Source of the DNA: Zopfochytrium polystomum | Taxonomy: Eukaryota > Chytridiomycota > Chytridiomycetes > Chytridiales > Chytridiaceae | NCBI GenBank assembly: GCA_025765615.1 | Contig: JAIVFJ010000046.1 | Span: 1 to 64,000 of the forward strand | Direction of reading: 5' to 3' | DNA length: 64,000 nucleotides | In this document: positions 1 through 12,200 of the stretch, in pieces | Position numbering within the stretch: position 1 is the stretch's first letter | Layout: each line of letters starts with the position of its first letter | Notes under the pieces: model-generated | What the model was told of the DNA's origin: nothing | The model's input: the letters and a program-made list of their open reading frames with translations, nothing else | Database searches by the model: none | Translations under genes and position numbers: made by a program

Positions 1-1649
1 CTTTGAACCCTCGACTGATGATGTGGTAGAAGCTGCCACTCGACTCACTAAGTAACTAAGAAATGCGCTCTTGCATCCCGCCGCTTTGAGCGCTCGCTCC
101 CCGCTAACCCCACACACCTTTTTTTTTTTTCTTCTTCTTCCCCACTCACAGCGAGCCTAATCCCGCAAACCATCGACATCCCGACCCCATCGCTGCAAAC
201 GACGGTCCGCCTTCCGCGCCCTCACGTACTCCTTCTTCGACCTGAGGGTTTCGCGTGTCCGGGCGCTGCGGCACGCGGTTCCAGCCCGTGATCCAGTTTG
301 CGTCGACGTGCGGCGCCGAGTCTCGGTTTCTGCTTCCGCCGGGCGACGGGCGGCTGCGGTTCGCCGCGGACGCGGAGTGCGGACAGACGTGGCGGATCTG
401 GACCGACCACGGGTGCGGGTCGGTCGCGGTGCATGTGTCGGTCGACTGGTTCGCCACGCTGGGGAACCTTGCCAGGCGTTACGGCGTCAATCTTATTTCG
501 ATGGGGACCGGGGTGGTTTTGCTAGCTGTTTCGCGGGGATATGCGAGAGGTTAGGTTATACACCGACGTGGTTTCGCTTGTTTGCTTTCCTTTTCTAACC
601 GTCCTCGCACCTTTTAAACGTCACGTCCCCTCCCCTCCCCCCCCCCCCCACCTCGTGTATCACAGGGCAGAGCTCCAACTTTGAAAACTTTCACACCGGC
701 CTGGTCCGCGTCCTATTGCTTCATATTAGCATCCTTTTTTTGGAGCGCGTTGGACTCTTGAACATTCCACTCCTTTTGGAATCTAGCGACGCGCGCTTGT
801 TGGTGGCATCTTGCATTCTTTACTCCATCGCACATTCGATTATGCGGGTCGCTATCATTGCGTTCGATGCCGTCGTGGGAGTCGCCCGCTTCGTCAGCAA
901 GCGGATTCCGGCCGTTATAAGGTAAACTTGCCACCCATCCCCAGTTTCTTTCTTGTTCCAATTTGGCCCACCTCCTGTTGGTGTTTGTTTCTAACGCCTT
1001 CGCTTGCAATCCCCTCGCCTCTAAACCCCGACCACCCACCACCCAGCGCGCGCGCCCCGCCCGCCGTTCTCCTCGCCGCCACCTCCATCGCCTTTGGCAC
1101 TGCACTGACCCCAGCGCTCCTCTCACCGCTGACGTTCCTCGTTCTCGTGTACCGCGCGGCGGGTTCACGCCGCGCGCCAGGCGGCGGCGGAAGCAGCGGC
1201 GGCGATCCGCAGCTCCTCCTCCGCGGGCTAGGCGTGCTCGCGCTGGTGGTCGTCGCGTTCGACGCCGGGCCGTTGGCGGCGTGGGCGACGCGCGGCCGCG
1301 GCAGCGACAGCGGGCTGCAGCTGCTGCACGGCGTTGCGGCGGCGCGGTGGGAGCTGTGGCTGGGCGCGCCGCTGCTGGCGCTGGGAGTTGCGGCGGACAG
1401 GCCGATTCGAGGGTGAGAGACCCCCCCTTTTTTTTTTTTTTTCTCTTTTTTTTCTTTTTTTTCCTTTGCTCTATCTCTCGCTTTCTATCGTTTTGACGAC
1501 CAGCCCAACCCAGGCGCGGACGGTCGATGCGGCTGGTGACCATGGTTGCTGCGGTGCTGGCGACGGTCGTGCCGGCAAGCCATTTGTACCTGGTGAAGTG
1601 GATTATTGCGGCGTGGGCTGCGTCCCACTTTTGCGCGACGGTGATCTGA
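1..1649 (+). CDS. BST1: GPI inositol-deacylase (PGAP1/Bst1 family), C-terminal part, 5' end outside window
   Basis: This family removes the acyl chain from inositol of GPI anchors in the ER so that GPI proteins can leave. Visible exons are about 152-549, 666-921, 1047-1412 and 1514-1649 (TGA); the last three junctions agree in phase. The first exon carries the family's conserved region before the membrane part (RIWTDHGCG, then VSVDWFATLGNLARRY). The later exons encode several hydrophobic helices, as in the C-terminal membrane half of PGAP1/Bst1. The catalytic lipase domain would lie upstream of the window. Between 152 and 285 the coding signal steps through three frames: SLIPQTIDIPTPSLQTT, then ALTYSFFDLR, then FQPVIQFASTCG. 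It reads through if one base is removed near 204-212 and one from the GGG at 246-248. It is therefore either a pseudogene or carries two single-base errors. The family call rests on remembered motifs. Confidence 0.6.
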
Positions 1650-4600
1650 GGCGGGAAAGAACAATGTAATACATGTACATGTATGTGCTGCTTTTTTGTT
1701 GTTCTTGACCATTCCGTCGATTGGTGTCCACCGCTGTGCAAGAATCTCCAGTATTATTAACCCAGGTATCAACCCTTTTGCGTCTCCTGCGTGTCAAAAA
1801 GGATACGAATATTTGAGCTACAAAAAAAAAAATTAAATAAAATGAAATAAAATAAAAAGCGTGGCGATCCGCAAGATTGACGCCCGATTGCAAACCGCCA
1901 CAAGCCGTCCACCAGCTCTAATGACAATCAAACGCGCCGGGTACACTCTTTGGCCCATTCCTTTTATGTGGCGAAGGTTTCAGCTCTCCTTATGGCGTTG
2001 CTTGTGGCCTTGGAAGTCATCCTTTGAAAAAAGGCATTAAATATGAATATCAAATATTAATATGATATCTTGAGTTTGACACCCTTCCCTTTATCCAAAT
2101 AAGAAAGTTATAGTGTGAATTTATGCAGTGCTTTTCATTCACCTTAAATTTGATGACAGATTGCGCAATTTTTCCTGAAGAAAACAACACACAAAGATGG
2201 ACAACCACAACATCCAGCGACGAACGGCCGAAACACAAACCACCGCCACAAAAGGTCAGTTGAAAGGACCACATTGCAATCGTAGCCTCCGTAACACTAA
2301 CCAATCAACCATTTGAAAACTTGAAGCAAATTCAGGAACAAAGATGGTGTCCTGGCATGAACTCTTGTCGCTATTAAAAAAAAAAAAAAAAAAAAAAAAT
2401 CACAAGAACGACAAGTTCCTGCTGTTGTGAACGATTTTCGTTGCTGCTGATGCTGCTTTCACGAAATTCACTAGCTCTGCCTCAGCTTAGCATTGGCAGG
2501 ACACCTGCTGTCAACCCCCAACCACCACCAAACTCTGCATTGCATACTATTTTCAAAATCCTATTGGCAGCTTCTCTCTTAGTCCTTGCTTTTGTGACCT
2601 AATTTGAGTGGTCTAAGCACGTTAACAAGAGCAAAGGGTAAAAAGTTTCCAACCAGACTTTTCCAAAACCTAAACATGACAGACTTTGAAATGCAACTTT
2701 GTAAGCAAAACCCTTGTGCAAAGCTCATTTGATGTTGCGTAGAGGATATGCCAATTGCATTTTCCTCCAAAAGAGCAAGTCTGTTAGTTGGTTGAGCAGG
2801 ATTATGGGCATGTGTTGTTGTCCTCTTGTCTCCTGAGTCCCACTGCACAGAATCATGTGAGACTATACTCACTCCTTTGACCCTGGGATCTGGGCCCTAG
2901 AGTGAGGGAAAGCAAATAATAGGCTAAAACTAACTTTATTGGGCTGTTGTCTAGGGGGTGTTTCAACCCTACTACTTGCCTAGTCCACGAAGTATCCCTA
3001 CTGATCTGTCTAACAGGGGTCTCAAACACAAAGAATGAACATTCAGAGGGACAATCCTCTGAAGGATCGGTGCCAGAGCACCGATTACTCGTGGGGCTGT
3101 GGGCTGATGTGAGGGGAAACGGAAGGGCACTCCTGAGGGCGCAACACAACCGCAGAATAAAGAGAGAGAAGAGGAAATGGGGGTTTTTATCTCAGGAGCC
3201 TAATCTCAAATACAACAGGAGCGGTTAATAGCGACGGGACGGACAGGGCGCGACCTAGCGCCCCTTGTCGCGGACAGTGCTGCGGGAGCCCTCGTCGTCG
3301 CCAGCGACGGGGGGGAGAGAGAGAAGGGAGTTGACTATGTAGGGGTCGGAAGGTCGCCAGCAGGGAACTCGCACGCGGAAACACCTGCGATCGTACACGC
3401 ACCCCGCCGGGCTGCGTCGGCACGATCACTTGACCAACGGGCTTTATCGCATCGCACTCGTACTCACACATCTCGCCCTCACAGCAATAGGACCGAGGCA
3501 GGCGCTTGTAGATCGAACTCTCAGGTGTCGGGGGCTGCACCAGGCGCAGCCACCAACACCCTCGCGGGGACGGGAAGGTTGGAGACAACGACGCCGTCGT
3601 CACCACCACCACCACCGTCGTCGCGGCGGGCAAGCGCCAGGGATCCTCACTCCAACACAGAGCCGGCAATGTCACACAGTCGCTGGTGGGGCCAGCTGCA
3701 TTCCCCACCCACGGCCCCTTAAGAGGAGCCCCACGAAGGGACCATGTACACACCCGGGTGTGTACCATCTCTCACTACCCTCACCTTTGCAAGCCAGATG
3801 GATTTGAAGGGACTCTGTATTGGTGCCAATGGACAGAAATCAGATTGAAGAAAAAAGGAAAAAGAGAAATGGCCCAAAAACAGAGAGAGAGAAAATTGAC
3901 AAGTCAACCCCCCTGACTTGGAGCATCCACCACAAATGCTCTAAGTCCCCCCCAACCCTATGCATGTATGTACAAGTGCCAAAAATAAATAATAAATTAG
4001 GCGGGCTTGGGGTACGGCCTGTCAGGCACCCATCCCTGGGCAGTCAGGCAGTCTCTGTTAGTCACCGAAAAAGAAAATATGTTGAGAAAACCCTGGCGCA
4101 ACGGAAACTGTTAAGACGAAAGTAGTAAAAGCAGGCCCAATAATAAAGACGGGTTAGCCGCAAATACACTTTGATAACGCCTTGGAAACTAAAGAACCGG
4201 GAGCAATAATAGGGGTCCCGATCCTTGCAGTTTTATGACAGGTACGCTTGTTTTTGCGAATAAAATCCTAGACTTTATCACTGAGACCTTGGTGTAGTCT
4301 CACAATAATCATCCCCAAAACTTTGGGAAGCCTACTTGAAAAGAAGTCGATATTGAGTTGAAAACAGATTGAATTCGAGTTGAGTCCAACTCAAAATCAA
4401 TTGGGACGGATTGCGCAATCTGCGCTGCGGCAGAAGAGAAAAACCTGGGCAGAGGGAGCAATCTGTCTATCCTCTATCAGAGGCAGTCTCTCAGTAAGTT
4501 GTACAACAAGAGGCTGTTTCGAGCAGAGGGTTAGACAGAATTGCAGATTTTGCAGGTTTGGTTTCCTCAGGTGCTTGTCTCTCTGTATCTCTTCCAAATC

Positions 4601-5126
4601 TATCAGTCCAAACAGTCCGATTGAGGAAGAGGCAGAGACAACTGCTGTAAAGCGTCATGTTAGAGAGTAGCCCGAACTGTGCGGGGGCGTGAACTGGGCG
4701 TGGGCCTGAACTGTTGAGAGAGAAAAGAGAAAAAAGGGAAAACCCAACAAAAGAGAAATCAAAAGAAAAAAAAATTGTTCCTAAAGATAGTGAGAGACCA
4801 AAAAAGATGCACATTGAAAGACAAAACTCTTGGCGGCAAGTCTTGGCGGGAAGACAGAAAAAGAAGAAGAGAAAAAAAAAAGGAATGCAAAACCTTCCAA
4901 CCCAACGACCCTTTGGGAAAAAAAAAAAAAAAGAGGCATGACGTGGACCTCTTCTAAACGTACAGTCCAGAAACTCTACCACATTTAGAGCGCTTGTAAC
5001 AAACGAAAACAGAAAGAGATATGAATGCAAAAGGGAGTACAAAGAAGAAGAAAAGAAAGAAAGAAAAAAAGGAAATAAAAAAAGGAGGCTGGACCTGCAC
5101 CACACACTCCCTCACCAACCCCCCCG
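1650..5126. other. Intergenic region without a convincing gene
   Basis: Open frames here are short and change frame, and I recognise no domain. It holds a 24-A tract at 2376-2399, purine-rich stretches around 4700-4940 and a perfect 20-bp palindrome at 3746-3765. The minus frame at 3187-3768 has some cysteines but no recognisable family. Confidence 0.6.
3746..3765. repeat. Perfect 20-bp palindrome
   Basis: GTACACACCCGGGTGTGTAC is identical to its reverse complement with no spacer. It lies in gene-poor DNA about 1.4 kb beyond the 3' end of the receptor gene. It could be a dimeric factor site or chance; no function can be assigned. Confidence 0.8.
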
Positions 5127-7313
5127 TCACCGTATCTCAGTAGCCTCTGGCGTTCTGAGCATCGGCACCGAAGGCATCCGTCCCACCGAGGCCTGCCGCC
5201 GCCCCGGTGACAGCTCCCTCGGCCGCGGTGCGTCGTCTGCTGGTAACGACGCGCCCGCTGCCGCCGCCGCCGCTGCTCGCGGGAAGGAGGAAAACGCTGC
5301 TTCCGGGGACCGAGGTAGCGACGCTGTGTTGCCGGCTGCTCTGCTGCCGAACGACGGCGATGGCGACGGCGATGACGGTGACGATGACGATGACGATGAC
5401 GATATTGTTGAAGGGACGGCAAGGTAAGTCGCGGCCGAGAACGTTGCGCCAGGGAGGATGCCGGACATGCCGGAGGAGGTGGGCGTAGGACTGGTTGTCG
5501 GCGCAGGTGCTTCGTCTGCGTGGAGCGCCGCCGCGCCCCAGTTGGGCAGGAAGCGCGACGGGTCTGGAGGCATCGGGGATAGGTGCAGCTGGTGCTGGAC
5601 GGGAACGGCGGCCGCCGCCGCCGTCGTCGCCGTCGCCGTTCCACCAGGCGCGCCGTAGCTTCGGTGGAGCGAGGTTGTGGAGGAACCTCGCGAGCGCGAG
5701 GGTGAGGGTGACGAAGACCGTGCCGATGGCGCGGTGGGCGGCAGCGATGCGGCGGCCACGAGGGGAACCGACCCGCTCGAGTAGACGGTGTTGTCTGCGG
5801 ATACCCTGCTCCCGCCGCCGTCGCCGACCGACGAGCCTCCATCTCGGGTGCGCGACGACGACCCGCCGCCACCTTTCCCGCTGCTTCCGCCTTGCGACGA
5901 CACGTTGCCCATCCTCACGTCCCCGCTTCTGCTCCGCAGCTGGTCTGTCGGTTGGCGCCCCTGCACGATGTAGACAACGCACAGCATCACCCCTCCGAGG
6001 TTTACAAGAAGCGCTATGCTGAGCGCCAGGAAGAACGGTACTTGCCCAGTCGTTGCGATCATGATGCAGTATGCAGCCGAGGGAAGAAAAGTGATAACGG
6101 TGACTGTCTCAAACTCTGTAATGGTCAAACAAATCAGCCCCGAGAATCAGGATTTCGCAGTCTTTCTCACGTGTTATTTTGCGAACAATGGCGGTTTTGA
6201 TGGATTGAAGAGATATGTCCTCCGGAGGAGATGTCCCGCTGTAGATGACACGCGAACTATGCCATACTCGCTGTACCCTTCGAAATACAACCAGGCCGCT
6301 GAAAGAGAGTAAAAGCCTTGTCAATCGCACGCAGGTGTTTACAGTAAAAAAAAAAAAACTCAATTCAATTACCAGACGATGGGCGTAACCACAACGACAA
6401 TCGAGAAAACAGCCGATATAATGGAAAAGATGCGCCAATGCGGACCGTTCATGTTGAAAAGGCACCAGTAAATGTCCGCTCCGAATGCATCGTAGTAAAC
6501 TGCCCACGCGAAAACCGAAATGATGAGTCCGCGATTGGTGGGGGCCAATTCCTTGCACACACACTCAAAGCAAAGCAACGGCGCCCGCCCCGACTCTTTG
6601 CCCTACCCCAACTCACCAGCGCAAACAATCCAAATAAGTGGACCGGAACAAGTCAACGCCCACAAGCCAACGTCGCCGCGGCCAAAATTGAGGGGCACGC
6701 CCCACATGACCGACAGCATCATTGCGAAGCTCATGACGGAGGTGAGGACAAGCTCGATGGCCATGAAAAACATGAGGATGGCGCCGATAGCGGTGCACAT
6801 TGTCGGCGGGGGGTACTCTGCGTTGTGCAAGACGGTGTAGACGTGGTCGATCATATGCGGGATGGACCAGCACAGTTTCAGCGTGGCAAGGTATAAGGGA
6901 AACCGGTCGGCTGTTTGCCCGGTGGGGAAACGAAGGGGAAGGGGGGCGTGTGAACATTTTTTCGTTATAAGCCTACCGCACGGTGATGGAGGTGGGGGCT
7001 CAAACTCACCAACAGTAGCATACTTCCGCGAGCGGGCGACGAGCACGACGAGCACTACGCATGCGAGGATCGAGAGCGAGAGTGTGGCGAGGGCCGTGAT
7101 GTTTAATGCAGCAGACTGCCAGGAGGGAATTCCATTCTTTGGCGATGCAAGGTCGAGTTGGAGGAGGGGAGAAGAATGTCAGCCTCAAACCCGTTCTCAC
7201 GATCCGTCGTGCGGGCCTACTTCCCCCTCCTCGGCCCAGTTCACACCCACCAAGTATCCGCCGCCAGCAGACTCGAGCTCCGCGTTGATGGACGAAGAAG
7301 AGGTGGAGGTCAT
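5127..7313 (-). CDS. Seven-transmembrane receptor, Git3/cAMP-receptor-like GPCR
   Basis: A plasma-membrane receptor of the type fungi use for nutrient (glucose/cAMP) sensing; the ligand is unknown. Exons from the start ATG: 7313-7221, 7136-7010, 6910-6617, 6551-6373, 6298-6171, 6115-5127. Helix 1 is in exon 2 (ALATLSLSILACVVLVVLVA). Exon 3 begins with the family-like LYLATLKLCWSIPHMIDH and carries helices 2-4. Exon 4 holds ISVFAW...YW and a hydrophobic helix ending VVVVTPIV. Exons 5 and 6 carry the long cytoplasmic loop and the last helices (TVITFLPSAAYCIM; FFLALSIALLVNLGGVMLCVVYI). About 250 Ser/Gly/Pro-rich residues follow as a cytoplasmic tail. Summed exon length is one base too long: the junction of exons 3 and 4 is in phase only if one C is removed from the C5 run at 6540-6544. 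That restores GIGPTNRG, a motif expected at this position. Confidence 0.65.
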
Positions 7314-7575
7314 TTTCGCGGGCGCTGAGTGTGTATGTGTGAATGTGTGTATGTGTGTGTGTGTCTCCGTTTGGGCGTCATCCAACGGCCAAGTCCAAGG
7401 AAGGAAGGGCTTCAGTCCCGTGCCGTTTGCCCTCGATCGATCGTGGGCGGCTCAGGCGCCCGTCGTCGTCGTCTGCCGCTGCGGCCACCGCCGCCGTCAG
7501 GTGCCAACACAGCCCGCCGTCCCTGAATCGCGGGCTGTTGCTGCTGCTGCTGCTGGCTAATGTTCCTCCCTGCGC

Positions 7576-7580
7576 GTGCG

Positions 7581-7628
<48 letters not shown>

Positions 7629-7630
7629 CG
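7576..7630. repeat. (TG)n microsatellite
   Basis: Nearly pure alternating TG with a few C interruptions at both ends, about 260 bp upstream of the receptor start codon. Confidence 0.9.
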
Positions 7631-7836
7631 TGTGCGGAAAGAGTGATGTGTATTTGAGTGAGCTGCTGTCTTTCCTCCTTTCTTTCTTTTTTCTGTGTTT
7701 TTCTGTTTTCTTCTGTTTTTTTTTGTTTTTTCACCTTTTTCACCTTTTTTCTGTTTCCGCCATTTTTTTTTTGTTTCCATGTTCCGCAACTTTTAACTTT
7801 ATCACCGTTTTTGGCTTGTTTGGTTGCGCAACGAAG

Positions 7837-7876
<40 letters not shown>
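7837..7876. repeat. (CTGT)n tetranucleotide microsatellite
   Basis: About ten copies of CTGT in a row, followed after 14 bp by a second block of about four copies. Confidence 0.9.
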
Positions 7877-9269
7877 CGCAATCGATTCTCTGTCTGTCTG
7901 TCTGTATGCTTGATAGTTTGCTCGTTTTGTCTCTTGGGCGTTTGTTTGCCTTTCGTGCATCTGACCATTTTTCATACATCTGTTTGGGTCCCGTCCGTCC
8001 CGTTTTCCGCACGTGTGAATATTCTGTTTCCTTGTTTCTTTTTTTCCTTTTCTTTCATGCTTTTCTTTTTAATTTTTTTTAAATTTTTTTTTTATCGCTT
8101 TGGAAGTAGGGGTACGAGGAACGTTCGTTTTTGAAGCTTACGTTTTTGCCGGTTTCGTAAGGTCCTTCTTTCTACACCAGCCACCCTGCACACCAAGTTG
8201 GTTATTACGCTCAAACAACGGCCAGCGCCGAAAAAGGGGCGTGAACCAACAGCAATAACAACAACAACGACAGCAACAACAACAACCTACACCAAACCAA
8301 TTGCTAATTACCAAAAAACACAGCACTTGTATTCTCACAGCCAACGCCGCCAGCCACACAGGGGCTTCCATCTTCGGACATTCTCAAAAGGAATTGAAGG
8401 ACAAAAACATCCCCTTTGGTTTCGAGGAATGGCGGCTGAATCCGAACAAGCGCACAAACAAACAAAAAAAAAAAAAGAAAAAAAAAAAGGGAACAAACGA
8501 GAAGAACGGGGGGGACATAATGGAGAAAAGCTGGCCGGAATAAGCGACGAGGGAAAAAAGAGGGGAAAAAAGGCAAAGGTCTCGAGAAAGTTGTAGCAAC
8601 CAAAGGGGGAAGGCAACAGGAAGAACTAGGGGGAAAAACAAAAAAAAAAAAAAGTAGTAGTGACTGACTCTTTTCGGACAACAGAATAGAACGATGCTGC
8701 CGATGGGTGGCAACATCAAACAAAGAAAAGAGAGAAAAGCAACAAGCGGCGAAAAGCCGTCAATCCGGGAAACCTAATTGGAGGTGGAGGTGTGATTCAT
8801 CCAAAGCAAATACAATATGTAGATGGAGAAGAATAGTGCTTCAAGCACGGGAACGCCGGGGGGAAGGAAGGGAAGCGGGACTCTTTCTTCGAAGAGGGGG
8901 GTTAAACTGTTGAAAGAAACACAAACAAACTTAGTTTTGCACACAAGGATCACCCTTCTTTTAGCGGGAGGGAGGATTCATTCTTTCAACAAGTCTCTTG
9001 GGATCGCACTGCGCCGCTCGTGCGAGGAGGGCGCTAAAGGAAAAACTGGGAAGAGAGAGTAGGGGAGGCGGGAAGGGCGTCGGATGTTGAGAGAGAGAAA
9101 GAGGGTGGTCGAAGGGGGAGAAGGGGTGGTGTAATTGATTTTGTGTACTGAGGGTGACGATTCGACGAAATAAAGAGTCAGCGGTATTCGACGAGCTCTT
9201 CAACAACACGCCATTGCTCTGATTGGTAGGGCAGGACTTCTGCTGTCGTCTAATGAGAAGCACCCCGGT

Positions 9270-12200
9270 TTACATGGCCGGGGGTGCACTGGTGGACCGG
9301 TTGCGCATTCCCTTGCTAGCGCTCAACGCAATCGCCATTGGGCGGAAGGGGCCTTCGCGACCTCTTTCCGAGTCTCGGAGTGCTTCTTGGGAAGCTCCTT
9401 GTTGTGATGACGATGCAATAGATGATGTAGCCTCAGCAAACAAAGGCGGGCCAGAAGTGCTCGGCCGTGGGGAGGAACGGTGAGCCGAGGAAGATGAGGA
9501 TGATGATGACGAGGAAGCGGCGCCACCCGCAAGGGGAGATGACACGGACGCGGTGGCGGCGGGGTTGAAAAGGTCCCCGGTGATTAGATCTTTACCGCCG
9601 GGGCGTCTCCATCCGGGCATGCGGCGGTGGGTTCCAGGCGCAGGGTTTGGACTGATAGGGTGGACATCGTTCGCCGAAGCCGGTCGCGGCGGGAGGCTAT
9701 GACGGGCAAAGTAGTCTGACGACGAAGGTGGTGTCGGCGAGGTGGATGGAGCCAGTCCGGAGCGCTGGCGGATAGTTCGCCACGTCTTTTTCAAAGAGGC
9801 GACGGAGAGAGCCGAACGAAGGCGACGCAGAGGAGGGTCGCGACTGGACGAGCTACCGTCGGATGGTGCTGGGTTTTCCGGATTGCCAGAGGACGAAAGG
9901 GTGTCAATGCTCGACCCCGACTCGCGACGGCCACCGCCTACAGGGGTTTTTCGACCGGAGGCGCCGAAGGGAGAGGGCGCTCTCCACGAGGGTCGCCGGA
10001 AAAACGATCGATCCAGAGCAGCCGGAGCCGATTCAGGTGTCAGATCGAAGCTCTCGTTAGAAGCTTTGTTCCGCCGAAGGCCAAGCAGTCCAATGACACC
10101 AGTTTGTCGAGTCTCGCCGGAAGAATTAGCTGGGCGGCCTGGAGATTCACGCACCATCTGAACTGAGAACCAGCCTTTCGAGGATGGGCTTGCGCCGCGA
10201 GGCACCTTGAGCGAAGAGGAACTATCATGGTGGGGATGTTCTTCCGGTTGCTCCTCCGGAGGCTGGGGTGTTCGACTTTTTCCAAATTTGAACAACTTGG
10301 AGGTCCGGAAAATGCGCCGTGTTGCTGATGGAAGCTCAATGGAGGCGTTTTCGGGGGTTGTTTGATCAACTGATACTCTGCCAATCATGCCAAGAAGCGC
10401 TGCGGGGATTACGATGGAGCCGGGGATCTCTGACGAAGCAACTTGCGAGGAGCGGCGCATCGAACCATTCTCGTTAGAAGGGGAAGCCTCCGAGCCAGGA
10501 CGCGCGGTTTCATGTTCGCTATGCCGGGGTAATGACCGCACTGCTGGCTCGTTCGCTTGCTCCGATGACGGCAGCTTGGCCAGTTCGCCATCTCTTTTCG
10601 CTGAATCCTGCACAGATGAGTCGACCACTACGGAGGCATTCTGGGATGGTCGGGAAGGTCCTGCTCCTCCCAAGTCCGAAGACAGCCTCGCTTGAGCCGA
10701 CAAGGGATCTGGAGTTGGTTTCATCAACGCTCTCGGGCTTGCAGCTGAGATGGAGTGGGCGATTCTTGCAGGAACGGTGTTGTTCCGAGATGGAGTTCCC
10801 ACGGCGGACTCGAAACCAGAGTCTCGGCTACGGGAGGACGGCGTGTCGACTGGGTTTGCCCCAGTTGTGGCAGCAGATGATGAGCCGGTGAGCGAGGCGG
10901 GTGCGGGAGGTGTTCCGTTAGCGGCCAAGTCCTCTGTTAGTGTTTCAGAAGAGGTTGCCGGAGAGGAAGTTGGGGTTGCATTCGCAGTAACCTCTGCGCT
11001 CCTGCTAGCGGAAGATGCTTTATCCACAGCCATCGGTTCCGCCACGGGGGCAGCTGGAATATTTGCTGGAGCTTGCAAATCATCCGTCGCTTGTTCCTCT
11101 GTAATCGCTGGAAGGGGAGAATCGCTGTCAGCGACTTCGGGTTCTGCGGGCGCAAAGCTGAGCCGACGGCTTCTACGTTCGCTCGGACTTTGTACGGCTT
11201 CAGCGGATTCCACCGTGGAGATTGGAATGCTAGTCTCTACTTCCATGTGTTCCCCATCCTCAGCCAACTCCGGGTCTGAATCAAACATGCGCTCAGCCAT
11301 ACCGGACGACATACGCTCCCGAATATCCTCCGCTGCTGCTCGGTCGTCATCTTCAAGATCGTCGGAGTCGTCCATGGAGAAAGAGGGAGACTGCAATGGA
11401 CGGTTGAAAGAAGGTTCTTTCGCCCTGTCTGGATCGGCTCCAGTGGAAGAAGCTTCAGGCTCAAGCAACACTGATGTCCGCTTGCTCCATTCTTGGGACT
11501 GCCGTTTTGCATCAGGTGGAGGAGGCAAGCTTGGTTTCACTTCCGCCGCCAGCATGCCAGCCAGACCATACCGTTTCAAGTTCATCGGCAGTTTCACAGA
11601 ATGGCCAGCAGGTACCACAAGGCCAGGTCCGCCAAGAATACTCTCCTTGGCATAAGCGAAAAATGGTGGAGTGGGGCTGGGACTCGGTGCAGGGGTGCCA
11701 ACAAAGGTAGTAGTTGCCTCTACCATGTGTTTCAAGTCAGCAACTGAACAACGGCGGACAGGGTCCAGCTCAAACGCTCTTCGGAGGACAGCGTCGAACT
11801 GTGGCGACAGGTTGAACTGCTGGCGAAGGATGTTCGGGTTGGAGCTGCAGTATGCACTGAATATGGCGTCCGTTTTGTGAGCCTCGAACCAAGGATTCTT
11901 GCCGAATAAGAGATTGATAAGGATGACACCAAGTGCCCACACATCATTCGCTGGTGGTGAATAGCCGAAAACTTCGGGTGGCGGGCGAGAAGGACCGTGA
12001 TCTTCCGGAACGTGGTGCAGTGGATCAAAGCATTCAGGTGCCATGTACCGGACACTACCGCACCCCATTTCAGTCGACCATGGGTCCGTTGTTGCCAATC
12101 CAAAATCGGCCAGTTTAACTTTGTAGTCTGCGGAAATGAGGCAATTTTCGGGCTTGAGGTCTCGGTGGTAAATTCCGGAGGCGTGGCAGTGCATGACCGC

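Larger units (their letters stand above)
7314..9269. other. Low-complexity intergenic region
   Basis: Upstream of the receptor (5' side of its minus-strand start) and downstream of the kinase. It contains a (TG)n tract at about 7576-7630, a (CTGT)n tract at about 7837-7876, a second short CTGT block at 7890-7906, T-rich runs at 7676-7770 and 8036-8095 and A-rich runs at 8460-8490 and 8636-8655. The long Ser/Phe/Leu or Lys frames are by-products of these repeats. No gene seen. Confidence 0.7.

Noticed and set aside
713..1741. 342-codon minus frame across the Bst1-like exons
   Set aside because: Contains Lys and Arg runs from the T-rich intron; the plus strand has phase-consistent exons with membrane helices.
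3187..3768. 193-codon minus frame with several cysteines
   Set aside because: No recognisable family, Ser/Arg/Pro composition typical of random GC-rich frames, and no intron or upstream support.
7837..7906. Regularly spaced short repeats considered as a possible CRISPR-like array
   Set aside because: It is a plain CTGT tetranucleotide tract without unique spacers, in a eukaryotic setting.
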